From Artemia franciscana (taxonomy: Eukaryota; Arthropoda; Branchiopoda; Anostraca; Artemiidae), in the NCBI RefSeq assembly GCF_032884065.1, contig NC_088867.1, positions 54,952,968-55,016,967 of the forward strand: a stretch of DNA of 64,000 nt, given 5' to 3'. Position numbers and translations under genes: made by a program. Shown piece by piece: positions 22,571 through 33,919 of the stretch; the stretch's first letter is position 1; every line of letters starts with the position of its first letter. The notes beneath the pieces are model-generated. The model was not told the origin of the DNA. It made no database searches and was given only the letters and a program-made list of their open reading frames with translations.

Positions 22571-25190
22571 TCAAACAGTTCGTGGTACGAACTGTGAATA
22601 ACGAGCGACTCGGCCTAAGCGTAATCAAAGCTGAATCCAAATAACCAAAAAATTTGTTAACTTTAATGTTGCCCATCAAAAGGCCACAACTCTGAGAAAA
22701 TTTGCCTTATTTTCAGAAAAGAGAAAAGTTCAAATGATCTTAATGAACATAACACCATTAGATTCAGCTTATGAATATATAATGAACATAAATGAACATA
22801 TTACATTCATTAGATGTCAGAGAACACTCCTATAAAAGTCTCAAGTTCATAGCTGCAAAGGACATTTTGTGTTATATGCCAGAACAAAGATTATGGATCC
22901 AAGTTGAATTTTCCCAAGGGATGATCGTATAAAGCCAATGGTCCTGGAATGTCGGAATAGGGCTTGTTCGAACAAACACTGAAAGTTCTAGGGCCTGTTT
23001 TTAGTGACCCAAGAGATTGGAGGGAGACTAGCCTCCACCCAAGCTCCTTTTTCCTCGAAGTCATCTGATAAAATTTGGAAGAGCCATTTGATTCAGCATT
23101 GTAGAAATATCCAAAAACTATGTCTATGGGAATGACAAGATACCCAACAGTCCATAGAAGTTTGTTTTATGCGAGGGGGGAAGGATATTCCACAGAGAAT
23201 TTCGGAAAACAAAGTTTTCAAGGGAATTTTGCAGGAGAATTTTACACTGAGATGGGGATTCTGCAGTAGGATTTTAAAAAGGTCAGATATAGAGTATAAA
23301 AGTTTTTCAGACACTAAATTTTTTCAGTACTTTTAGAATTTTCTTATTAAAATTCAGCAGCTTTTTTTTATTCCGGAGTAGCTCTTAAAGAATTGGGACA
23401 AAACTTCAAAATCAAACAGTTCTTGGTAACTAACTGTAGTAAGGAGCGAACCGGCTCAATAGTAACCAAAACTCAAAAAAATTGAATTTTGATACCTATA
23501 GTTACATCAAAAGAATCGCATTCAAATGCTGATTTTAACCCATCAAAAGTTAGGAGCCTGAGAAAATTTGCCTCATTTCAAAAAATAGGGGGAAACGCCC
23601 CCTAAAAGTCATACAATCTTAACGAAAATCACACCATCAGATTCAGCGTATCAGAGAACCGTACTGTAGAAGTTTCAAGCTCCTATCTACAAAAATGTGG
23701 AATTTCAAATTTTTCGCCAGAAGACAGATCACAGATGCGTGTTTATTTGTTTTTTGTTGTTTTTTTCCCCAGGTTTGATCGTATCGACTGAGTGGTCCTA
23801 GAATGTCGCGAGAGGGCTCATTTTAGCAGAAATTAAAAGTTCTAGTGCCCTTTTTAAGTGACCAAAAAAATTGAAGGGCACTTAGGCCCCCTCCCACACT
23901 CAGTTTTTCCCAAAAGTCACCGGATCAAAATTCTGAGATTGCCAATTTATTCACCATAGTCGAAAAACCTAATAACTATGTCTTTAGGGGCGACTTACTC
24001 CCCCGCAATCCCCGTGGGAGGGGCTGCAAGTTACAAACTTTAACCTGTATTTACGCATAGTAATGGTTACTGGGAGGTGTACTTGGGGGACGTTTTCAGG
24101 GGAATTTTATTTTGTTTAGGGGGAGATTTGAGGGGGGTTACGTGGGAGGATATTTCCATGGAGAAACTTGTCATGGGGGAAGAAAATTTCAATGATGGGG
24201 GCGCAGGGTTTTCTAGCATTATTTGGAAAAAAAATGAAAAAATAAATATGAAAAAATTTTTCTACTGAAAGTAAGGAGCAGCATTAAAACTTAAAAAGAA
24301 CAAAAATTATTATGCATATGAGGGGTTTACCTCCTCGTTATACCTCACTCTTTACGCTAAAGTATTTCCAGTAATTTCAACTATTTATTCTACGACCTTT
24401 GTGATTCATAGGTAAGTCTTAAGGAATTGGGACAAAATTTAAGCTTTAGGGTAAAGAGCGAGGTATCGACGATGGTTGAACCCCCTCATTCATGCAATAA
24501 AAACATATAATATTAAAGTTCGCTACGTAAATTAATTTGTAAGTTACGTATATTTTTCACCAATGAAAACGTTTGTAAAAAATTAAAAGTTCTAGTTGCT
24601 TTTTTAAGTAATCAAAAAATTGGAGGACAGCTAGGCCTCCTCCCTCGCTCCTTTTTTCTCAAAAATCTTCCAATTAATTGCAATTAAATAATATGAAAAT
24701 TTTGTTTTAATTATTTATGTGCGGAGAGACAAGATCAAAACATGCATTTATTCAAAAACGTCCAGAAATTAAATAAAAGAAACAAGTTTTTTTAAAGAAA
24801 GTAAGGAGCAACATTAAAACTTAAAACGAACAAAAATTACTAAGTATATGAAAGGGGCTTTTCCTCATCAATGCCCCGCTCTTTACGCTAAAGTTTCTTA
24901 CTGTTTTAAAAATAGAGTTAGGAGAAACAGTCAAACTTTAGCGTAAAGAGCAGGGCGTTGAGGAGGAAAAGCCCCTTTCATATGCTTAGTAATTTCTGTT
25001 CGTTTTAAGTTTTAATGTTGCTCTTTACTTTCATTTAAAAAAAACTTGTTTTTTTTTATTTAATTCTGCGTAGGCCTAAAGATCGAGGGATGAGTAACAG
25101 GTAGGCTAGTTCTCCTATTGTCCGATAAGCAATAATTTATGTTCTTTTAAGTATTAATGTTACTCCTTAATTTCTCCAGGAAAAAATTAT
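22571..25190 (+). mobile_element. Older family A element, plus orientation, split by a younger family A copy
   Basis: The 5' end TCAAACAGTTCGTGG is at 22571, preceded by A. Diverged family A landmarks run to 23411. The young copy occupies 23412-25063, after which the older copy resumes (TTCTGCGTAGGCCTAAAGA..., then TTATGTTCTTTTAAGTATT and ATGTTACTCCTTAATTTCTC) and fades near 25190. The joined flanks correspond to the middle of family A (…GGGACAAAA…TTTAGCGTAAAGAGCGAGG), giving a readable empty site. Confidence 0.75.
23412..25063 (+). mobile_element. Complete family A element nested inside an older copy
   Basis: 1652 bp. It starts TCAAACAGTTC after an A and ends TTTATTTAA before a T, with no target-site duplication. 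The 3' palindrome spans about 24768-25063 (arms about 125-130 bp; AACTTTAGCGTAAAGAGC and its complement face each other). Frames at 23093-23314 and 24077-24268 are chance frames in A-family DNA. Confidence 0.88.
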
Positions 25191-25863
25191 ACAATTTGAA
25201 AACAATACCCACTCACAGTTTTAAAGCAAATCTGGGTACTTGATAATTATAGCGACCACACCAAAGAAGTTAATTATAGCGACCAAACTAATGAAGTGAA
25301 GTTAGAAAACAGAAAACAGAATAATTATAGCTAACATATTTTGCATGCAGACCCGCAAGTTCACAACTTGCAACCCTTCCGCTGGGGACTGAGGGGGATT
25401 AAGTCGTCCTCAAATACGTATTTATTAAGTTTTTGACTATGCTAAGCAAATTGGCCATCTCAAAATTTTGATCTGGTTACTTTGGGAAAATAATAAGTGC
25501 GGGAGAAGGCCTTGCCCTTCATTATTTTGTTCGCTTAAAAAGGGCACAAGAACTTTTAATTTCCGTTAGAATTAGCCCTCTTGCGACATTCTTGGCCACA
25601 GAGTCGATACGATAACCACTGATAAACAAAAAACAAGACAAAAAACAAACAAACACGCATCAGTGATCTTTCTTCTGGCAAAAATGCAAAATTCCACATT
25701 TTTGCAGATAGGAGCTTGAAACTTTAACAACAGGGTTCTCTGACCCGTTGAATCTGATGGTGTGATTTTAATTAAAATTCAATGACTTTTAAGGGCTGTT
25801 TCCACTTTTTAGTAAATAAGGGGGTCGCTCCTTACTACAGTTTTTTTTACCACGGAATGTTTG
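25191..25863 (-). mobile_element. Truncated family A element (5' part only), with a family D fragment at its edge
   Basis: Minus orientation. The 5' end (mutated TCAAACATTCCGTGG) is at about 25863 and homology to family A continues to about 25365 (GGGACTGAGGGGGATTAAGT). The family D end (AGCTAACATATTTTGCATGC) lies at 25340-25362. 25191-25340 holds a short direct duplication of AATTATAGCGACCA (25237 and 25269) and nothing else recognised. Confidence 0.65.
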
Positions 25864-26225
25864 ATGCCATGCTGATTTCTCGCTATTTTCACTTTTTTAA
25901 ATGTTTGTTTTTACCAGCAAAAAAAACTGACATAAGCGTGCTAAAAATTATGACATAAATTAGTCGCATTTAACACAAAGCCATTGCTACTTGTGGGACA
26001 TTTATCTACACATTAGCTTGCTATACGAAATGTCTACTGATAATAGAAAAAAGTGAATTTTAGAAAAATATGTATATTTTTCTCACAATTTAGAAACTTT
26101 GTGGCCAATCCAATGTCGCTTTCTATTGTTATCATTTTTTTCATGCAGCACTAGGAGACCACACTTTGAGACCACCCTCCATACCCCGATTTACAAAAGA
26201 AAAGCTTTTGTGTAATATTTACCAA
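25864..26225 (+). repeat. Family J dispersed repeat, copy 1
   Basis: About 340 bp alignable with 33920-34385: shared blocks include CTATTTTCACTTTT, ATTAGTCGCATTT/ATTAGTCGTATTT, GTGTGACAT-like and TTTCTATTGTT..CA.TTT..TCATGCAGCA followed by TAGGAGACC. No coding potential, so the family is undefined. Confidence 0.65.
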
Positions 26226-26233
26226 GCGTAATA

Positions 26234-26740
26234 CTACCACAAATCAGCATTAATAAATAGATGAAACCAAAACCGAACAGAAATTATTATAAGTAACCGA
26301 ACCAAACTCAAAACGAGCAAAAAGCAAAATAAGTAGGGCTCAAAACCCCTATGCCTTCTCAAGGATAAAACTTAATTGGCACATTACTGAAAATAATACA
26401 AGTGAATATGCATTGTTAGTTTAATATACATATGCTATTATTTATTCCTTAAAATCTTCATTATTTTTGATTCATTAAAAATATAAAAAAAGGAAAAATC
26501 AGTAAATTAGAAACTATGTTCTTTCCTTGAGAGGGCATAAGGTTTGTAGGCCCTACTCATGTTATTTTCTGCTCGTTTTGAATTTGAATCTGTTATCTAT
26601 TGTGATTTATGTTCATTTTGGGTTTCATTTATTTGTTGATGCTGATTTGTGGTAGTTTAAATCTTGGATAAATTATTTGATTTCAAATTTGTTCATTTTT
26701 GGTTTAAATGAGTTCTTTACTTTTCTTTGAAAAACTTAAT
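26234..26740. repeat. Foldback element I (inverted repeat, arms ~135 bp)
   Basis: Arm 1 (26234-26368: CTACCACAAATCAGC ... CTTCTCAAGGATAAA) is inverted at 26524-26656 (CCTTGAGAGGGCATAAGG ... GCTGATTTGTGGTAG), spacer about 155 bp. The right side continues to about 26740 with TTTTTGGTTTAAATGAGTTC, matching in reverse the segment at 43250-43290. A third arm copy is at 43230-43450. Confidence 0.8.
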
Positions 26741-27169
26741 TTGTGGAATTTTTTAAAATCAATTTTTATCATTTTGTAGGCCTACTGATAGTCTATTTTA
26801 GGGGGAAAAATAACATGTTAAATCCATTTATTTCCTTCTTTAAGAATTTTCAGTTTGGGCTGTTATTTGTGCGCTGGAGAAACTCTTTCAACAATTTGTT
26901 TTATTAGCATACATCCTTTTGCAAATCTTGACAAAAACAGTAGTGTTTAACTCAGTTTAAACAAAAAACCTCTAGTTGACTTGAAAAATAAAACTTAATA
27001 CCATTCTCTTTGACAGCTTAGATACAGTTACACTCGTTTGATTTGGGTAAAGTTCAAGAGCAGAAGTTATGATAAAAGTATAAATTTTGAATAAAACTTT
27101 GATCTTAATATCCTCAATTGTTCTAGGGATACTACTGAGTTGTGCTAACAATATACACTCAACGCGTTT
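26741..27169. other. Noncoding DNA, nothing recognised
   Basis: AT-rich sequence with no exon, repeat or RNA gene that I can identify. Confidence 0.4.
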
Positions 27170-27870
27170 TTATTTAAATTGAAAGCAACATTTAGTTTTT
27201 AAGCATAATGTGCAAATTGCATAACTGTGAGGGGTTTACTTAAACAATAACCATTGAGATGGAATTAATAGACCGTTCAGCTATGCTTAATAAAAAGGCT
27301 GTCTTAACATTTTGATTGGAAGTTTTTGGAAATTATGAGCTAAAGAAAAGGTCTGATTGCCTTCAAATAGCATTAGACTCTTAAAGAGGGCACTAAAACT
27401 TTTAATTTCCATTCAAATCAGCTCCTTTAAAATATCAATATTACTAGCTAAAATACAGCAGCACTGCATATGATATTGCATATATGCCCTTTTAATACCT
27501 GCATGCATATAGTTCTTGTGTTTAAGTGAAACTTCCACTAAATGTTCCCTAAAAGTTTTAACTTAATACCCTCAGTGTCATTAATTACAGTAACCGTAAA
27601 GGTAGTGTTAGAAGTATACACATAGTTCCTTCTAGCTTGTTCAAAATCAGCCACAACTTATCCTGAAAGCTCTAACTTAATAATCTAAGCCGTTATTCTG
27701 ATACTGATTTGTCACCCTTTTGACAATCTGCATGATCATAGTTCGTTTTGATTTAGTTTAAAATCCACCTAAATGTTCCTTGAGAGCTTCACCTTAATAC
27801 CCTTAGCTTGTGTAGTAGTTGCAGTAGCAGCAGTGGCATTAGTAGCAGTATACCAAATAGGTTATACACA
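27170..27870 (+). repeat. Family C monomer followed by family H module
   Basis: 27170-27440 is a diverged family C monomer (CTATGCTTAATAAAAAGGCT, then AGAGGGCACTAAAACTTTTA and ATTTCCATTCAAATCAGC). 27440-27870 is family H: CTTAATACCC-type blocks spaced by GTAGTAGTTGCAGTAGCAGC-like trinucleotide runs, with GTTCGTTTTGATTTAGTTTA. The same C-then-H order recurs at 47520-48063. Confidence 0.65.
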
Positions 27871-29940
27871 TATTTTTCAAAATTATTAGGGGGCAGGTGC
27901 TTCCTCCCCTCAACGACGCCATTGGGTGCAGACGACAGTAGGGTACTGTAAACACTTTGGTTGGGTTAAAATGACTTTAATAAGGTTGGATTATTTACGA
28001 ACTTTACCGTTAATATTATTGTCCATATCCCCCTTCCACTTCCTTCAACTCCCGTGCCCATGATAGGAGGCTAAATCTCGCAGTTTAACTACGCTCTATT
28101 CCAGCAGCCACAAACACGGCGTCATTCAGTTGCATGTAATTTAAAATTGCCATCTTAACAAATCAAAAAGGCCTTTAACTTGCCATTCTTGAAACCTTAT
28201 ACAGGAAAATTACAACCCCCCTCACTGAACAACAAGGAAAAATCACTTTTTGGCACGGGCAGCAGTGATATGTCCTCTTATTTTTAATATTATTATCAGG
28301 GCACTGGAACATCATAGAGCTATTTAAGGACTCTTAAAAGCTAATTCTGCAAATATTTTGGCCAAGACCTCCGCTTGACCGTCCTCACTGCAGAATGAAC
28401 TGATAAAAACATAAAAAAAAACAACTTAAAACAAAACACAAAACTAAAACATGATGACCCTTTATCAGTAAACGGTGAAGGGGGTAACCCTTTCACCTAG
28501 GGCACTGGAAAATCATAGAGCTGTTTAAGGACTCTTCAAGGCTTGTTCTTGTATCTTATTTTCTTAGACCTAAAATTCAATTAGGCAATCATAAAATGTG
28601 ACATGCATACTAAGAGCACACTTTGGGTGATATTTTTGGAATGTAAAGGCTGGGCCGGACACATGGACATTGTAGATTATTTGATTTTGGCTCATTTATA
28701 AACTAACTTTTACATTCAATTGCTCTTTATGAGTCTGAATTAATAAGGCAAACATAAAGTGCCATATGGCACCCAAAAATACAGTTTGGGTTTTTTTTTA
28801 AATAAAAAATAACAAAAAAGGGTATCGTCCAAGTAACTTTTTCTTAAAATCATTAAGGGGCAACTGCCATCCCTCTCGCCCACTTCCAAACGACATCACT
28901 GTCGGTACAAATTGTCTGTAATGGTTAAACATATCCATTAAGAATTCAATGAAGACAAACATATTGACAAAATTTCATTGCATCAATTTGAGAAGCCATG
29001 AAAAGAACTGAGAATCTGTATTTTCTTATTGGCATAAACTTAAAAGAATTTAAGACTGGATAAAAAGAATTCCGTTTTCTCGGCCTATAAACCCCAAAAA
29101 TGAACACAGCAAATCTATACCAGTAAATTTGTTTCCAAAGTGCGTATCATCAATGAGGTTTATTTAATCTTGTGTGACATTTAATTTGTGACAATTTCTG
29201 TGTGACAAATATTAATTTTTTGTTGTTACAATACGACGCAATTCTTCTTTCAAAATTGGTTATCATCTTTTGGATCCTCTTGGTAGTTTGCAAACTCCAT
29301 AATGTCTTAAGCCAGTTTGAAAAAAAATGTTCTATCTTGGGAAGCTAAAAGTAGATGTAACTAAATTTTCTTCAAAATTTTTCTTTTACAGTAGATTTCA
29401 CCAAGTCTCCATGGCTAGTAAGTAGGGCCTGCTTTAAAATATAGGTGACACCTTACGGCACTAGAAACAAAGAATTGCTTGGGCGGGAGGCATGGAACAG
29501 AGCTGCCTACTGGACACTTTTTATGTCAAAGGGAGATATTCTCATGTGCTTGGTCACAATGACACAAAAGGGCAAAAAAGTGACATAAAATGCCAAAACA
29601 AGCCACATTTTGACAATTGATAACACGAAATAAAATACTTTCCAACTAGTCATTTTGGTGAAATGACAAAAAATGCAATTTTGGTGAAATGTAATTTTCA
29701 CTTAAGTCTTGCTTTTTCTAGGTATATTCTTTTTGAACATGCTGGTTTTACTAAAGATGTCGTAAGAAAATGATTTTCTCACAACTAAGGGATTTACAAT
29801 ATTTGTATGAAATTTACGCTTTCACACTGTCATTTTGCATGATTGATGAAAAATGTTTTTTTTTCATTGTATTTGGGGTTAACTAAAAGATATTTAGATC
29901 TCTTGGTTTAGAAGAAGGAGGTTTAGAAGAAGGGACTAAA
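27871..29940. other. Noncoding DNA with short direct repeats
   Basis: A ~55-bp direct repeat (AGGGCACTGGAACATCATAG at 28296; near-copy at 28498, both followed by AGCT.TTTAAGGACTCTT) has a ~200-bp period. A looser similarity links 27890-27925 with 28850-28905 (GGGGCA...TGCC/CTTCC..., then ACGACGCCATTG / ACGACATCACTG). No exon seen; frames at 29507-29701 are chance. Confidence 0.5.
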
Positions 29941-29949
29941 AGAAGTTTA

Positions 29950-30210
29950 GATGGAAGAGGTTGGATTTAGATCTCCATGGATATTGTTTCTCCAAAGTTG
30001 TTTTTTCAATGGAGTCTCCACAGATATTGTTTCTCAGTTGTTTTTTCAATTAGATCTCCAAAAATTTTGTTTTCCAAAGTTAAAGAACTCAAAAAATATT
30101 TTTCTCCTATTAGATCTCCATAGATTTTGCTTCTCAAAAGTTGATTTTCCAATTAGATTTCCTCATGTCTTGTTTCTTGAAATTATTTTTCAAATAACTT
30201 CATGGTTTTT
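29950..30210 (+). repeat. Degenerate ~50-bp tandem repeat
   Basis: At least four diverged units of the type TTAGATCTCCATAGATTTTG + TTTCTCAAAAGTTGTTTTTT + CAA, with marks near 29967, 30010, 30050, 30108 and 30145. The frame at 29951-30310 is a translation of this array and is not called as a gene. Confidence 0.8.
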
Positions 30211-30382
30211 CAGTAACCATTCAATATTTAGTGCGATAGCACCTCTTTTGGACTCATTGAAAGTTTTTTGTTTTGTTTTTTATACAATAATGCGCATTGG
30301 AAAAGTGTAGACGGGATTACTCTAAAACTTGTCTGACTGGTTTCTTAAGGACTTCAACATTTCACTGTGACACTATTATTAA

Positions 30383-32081
30383 TCAAGCAGTTCGTGGTAA
30401 CGAACTGTAGTAAGGAGCGACCCAGCTCAATAGTAACCAAAGCCATAAAAAATGGAATTTTGATACCAATAGCTACATCAAAAGAATCACATTTTGATGC
30501 TGATGTTAAATGTATTACCCATCAAATATATTCCCCATGATTTAGTCTTACCCATCAAAAGTTACGAGCCTGAGAAAATTTTCCTTATTTTAGAAAATAG
30601 GGGAAAATACCCCAAAAAAGTCATAGAATCTCAACAAAATTTCACTATCAGATTCAGCGTATTAGAGAATCCTATTGTAGAAGTTTCAAGCTCCTATCTA
30701 CAAAAATGTGGAATTTTGTATTTTTTGCAAGAAGGCAGATCACGGATGTGTGTTTATTTGTTTGTTTTTTTTCCAGGGGTGATTGTATCAACTCAGTGGT
30801 CCTAGAATCTTGCGAGAGGGCTCATTCTAACGGAAATGAAAACTTCTAGTGCCCTTTTTAAGTGACCAAAAAATTGGAGGGCACCTAGGCCCCCTTCCAC
30901 GCTAATTATTTTTCCAAAGTCAACGGATCAAAATTCTGAGATAGCCCTTTTATTCAGCGTAGTCAAAAAACCTTATAAATATTTCTTTGGGGACGACTTA
31001 CTCCCCCACAGTCCCCGTGGGAGGGGCAACAAGTTACAAACTTTGACGAGTGCTTACATATAGTAATGCTTATTGGGAAGTGTACATACGTTTTCAGGGG
31101 GATTTTTGGTTGGGGGGAGGGGTTTACAAGAGGGGATATGTTGGAGGAACTTTCCATCGAGGAATTTCTCATGGGGGAAGAAAATTTCCATAAAGGGAGC
31201 GCAGGATTTTCTAGCATTATTAAAAAAAATGAAAAAATAAATATGAAAAGTTTTTTCAACTTGAAGTAAGGAGCAGCATCAAAACTTAAAACGAACAGAA
31301 ATTATTACGCATATTAGGGGCTCACCTCCTCCTAATACCTCGCTATTTACGCTAAAGTATTTTTAGTGATTTCAACTGTTTATTCTATGGCTTTTGTGAT
31401 TCAGGGGTCATTTTTAATGAATTGAGACAAAATTTAATCTTTAGTGTAAAGAGCAAGGTACTGAAGAGGGGATGAACCCCTCATATATGTAATAAAAACA
31501 TGAGATTACAAAAGTTCGCTACGTAAGATAATTTATAAGTTACGTTTATCTTTTACTAATAAAAACATTCGTAAAAAATTAAAAGTTCTAGTTGCCTTCT
31601 TAAGTAACCAAAATTGCAGGGCAACTAGGCTTCTTCCACCGTTCTTTTTTTTTCTCAAAATCATTCGACCAAAACTATGAGAAAGCCATTTAGCAAAAAA
31701 AAAATAAACTTGCAAATTTCGTTTTAATTATTCCTCTGCAGAGAGCCAAAATCAAAACATGCATTTATTTAAAAACGTTCAGAAATTAAATAAAAAAAAC
31801 AAGTTTTTTTAGCTGAAAGTAAGGAGCGACATTAAAACTTAAAACGAACAGAAATTACTTCGTATATGAAAGGGGCTGCTTCCTCATCAACGCCCCGCTC
31901 TTTACGCTAAAGTTTATACCGTTTTAAAAAGCAGAGTTGAGAGAAAGAGCCAAACTTTAGCGTAAAGAGCGGGGCGTTGATGAGGAAGCAGCCCCTTTCA
32001 TATACGAAGTAATTTCTGTTCGTTTTAAGTTTTAATGTCGCTCCTTACTTTCAGCTAAAAAAACTTGTTTTTTTTATTTAA
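30383..32081 (+). mobile_element. Complete family A element, plus orientation
   Basis: 1699 bp. It starts TCAAGCAGTTCGTGG after an A (30382) and ends TTTATTTAA before a T (32082). 5' hairpin: 9-bp stem ACAGTTCGT-type with loop GGTA. Internal C-like modules lie at about 30790-30960 and 31540-31700 (opposite strand). The 3' end is a ~296-bp palindrome, 31786-31915 against 31952-32081, arms about 130 bp with few mismatches, spacer about 36 bp. Its outer edge is the element's own 3' end. No conserved ORF; frames at 30494, 30963 and 31066 are chance. Confidence 0.9.
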
Positions 32082-32390
32082 TTACCTGAATGTATTGGAA
32101 CAGGTAGATTTGCTTGCATCCTGACCTGGCTATTATGTGTTGCCAGGTGTTTATGAGGAGGGAAAAGAGATTTTAAAATCGGCTAGTAATATCAAGATAA
32201 TCGTTTATTAGAGAGGAAAATTGGCAATTTAAGGCCTGATTGTTCGTGAATTTAGCTGTTCGCAGTCGCTCAATTAACGGCCTATAAAGCAAATTACATG
32301 TTTTGCTCTATGTGGGTAAAAAAGGAGCTTTCTAGGTGAGCGCATTCTTTTGATTATTTATTTAAATTTATTGGAGAGGCTCATTAGGAA
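32082..32390. other. Noncoding flank, possible 5' UTR of the LINE that follows
   Basis: No motif recognised. It ends where the ORF1-like frame begins. Confidence 0.4.
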
Positions 32391-33420
32391 TGACGAAAAA
32401 ATAAAAGAAGCAGCAAGAGCTCGACAGCTCTAAAATTTCAAATGTCTCGGCAGGCACATCAGTTGAAGAATTGTCAATAAAATCGTTATCTGACAGCATA
32501 GCTATAATTTTAGCAACAGTAAAGGGCAATTCAACTGCTTTACAAGGTCTAGCGGTTAGTATGAAAGCAGTGGAAAACCAATTAACGGAAGTCGAAAAAT
32601 CAGTGACGGATTCAAATAAGAAAATTTCTGAATTAAAGCCGCGAGTTTCTACCGTAGAAGATGAAGCGTCAAATTTGAAGTTTCGCTCTTGGCTAGTGAG
32701 AATGCGAAGTTAACAACACAGTTTTTTACAGGTAAGCAAAACCTCCGACGAGTAGAAGGTAAAGAAACGCGTAAGAATGTGTTTTTAAGGAACGTTTCGG
32801 CGAGTGACACAGCATCAGTAAAATTGGTGTTCGGAAAGCTCGTCAAAGATTGGCTTGACTATGAACCTATTTGTGATTATTCAGTTTTGGAATATGGATA
32901 GGAGAAAAAATACATCAAAGTTGAGATGCACAACACAGAGACTCCACTGGCACTGCTGAAAAATACTAAAAAAATAATAAAAAGTTGTTATGAACTTTTC
33001 TAATATTTATTTGACAGATTATATGCAACTTTCTGTTAGAGAGGCTCGTCGGAAATTACTGGCACATAGAAAGAAAATTAAGGGCTGGCAAATCTGTGAA
33101 TTGGACGTCCGTGAGCTGGACCAGTAGTGTGGAATTCTTTACCAATGAGTATAAGGTTATCTGAAAATGTTAGCCACTTTAAGAGTAGACTGAAGAACCT
33201 CCTTCTGGGTAGAAAATAAGTAAATAATTTAAACGGGATGGCTTATTGATTTCCTGTTGTTTTCTTTTTCCCATTTTTTTGTTTCATTTCGTTTAATTTT
33301 TTTTATGTTGTTGGTATTGGTGCTCATTAATGTTTATCAGCCACTAATAACAAGTCTTTGACTTTCTAAAGTGGCTGATGTGGTTATTTGTATATTGATG
33401 ATATGTATAATAAAAAGTGT
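32391..33420 (+). mobile_element. Internally deleted LINE: ORF1 joined to the end of the RT ORF
   Basis: ORF1 starts near 32391 with an in-frame TAA four codons in. It then reads a serine-rich stretch, MSIKSLSDSIAIILATVKGN, and a coiled-coil (AVENQLTEVEKSVTDSNKKI, VSTVEDEASNLK). A frameshift near 32688 leads to ETRKNVFLRNVSAS and WLDYEPICDYSVLEYG, an RRM-like segment as in L1-type ORF1 proteins. Near 33020-33120 comes REARRKLLAHRKKIKGWQIC, the typical ORF1 C-terminal helix. It then passes within a few codons into VWNSLPMSIRLSENVSHFKS and RLKNLLLGRK-stop, which is the C-terminal end of an ORF2. The endonuclease and RT are deleted. The 3' UTR runs to an AATAAAAAGTG end near 33420. Confidence 0.75.
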
Positions 33421-33919
33421 GTCCTTCTTTGGGTTTCAAATCGGTACCACCTCTTTTGTGCATTCGACGTCATGTAAACGCTCCCATGGAGAAGTACATG
33501 TCTGAGCAGATTTCAGATAATTTTTTAAGATACCTAGTGATAAGTAATAGAGATATGCCAATACGATGATAGCCTACGAATTGTGAAATTATGTATGAGG
33601 AGAGTAAAGTATGAGGATGAGTGAATTTCTTGTGAAAAGTGAAGTTGATTCTTTTGTTTGCATCATTATTTTGGTTATTTATTTATTTTTTAATTTATTG
33701 TAGTGCTATTAGATGTGATTTTTAATTTTTGTTAAATCGTTTCTTAAGTGAGAGTTCGAATGATTAGATATTTATTTTTCCTTCTTCTGGCTATACCTTA
33801 ATTTTGTTGTTTTGTAGTATTTAGCTAGGCTAAGTGCTGCTAAAAGGGAAGGGTGATTTTTTTTTTTAAAGGGAACAGGCATTCCGGATTACATAATAAC
33901 CCATAAATGTAGAACTGCC
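33421..33919. other. Noncoding DNA, nothing recognised
   Basis: AT-rich, no exon or repeat identified. Confidence 0.4.

Noticed and set aside
23412..25063. Family A as a TIR-type MITE or an LTR/solo LTR
   Set aside because: The two ends are not inverted or direct copies of each other, and three readable empty sites show no target-site duplication.
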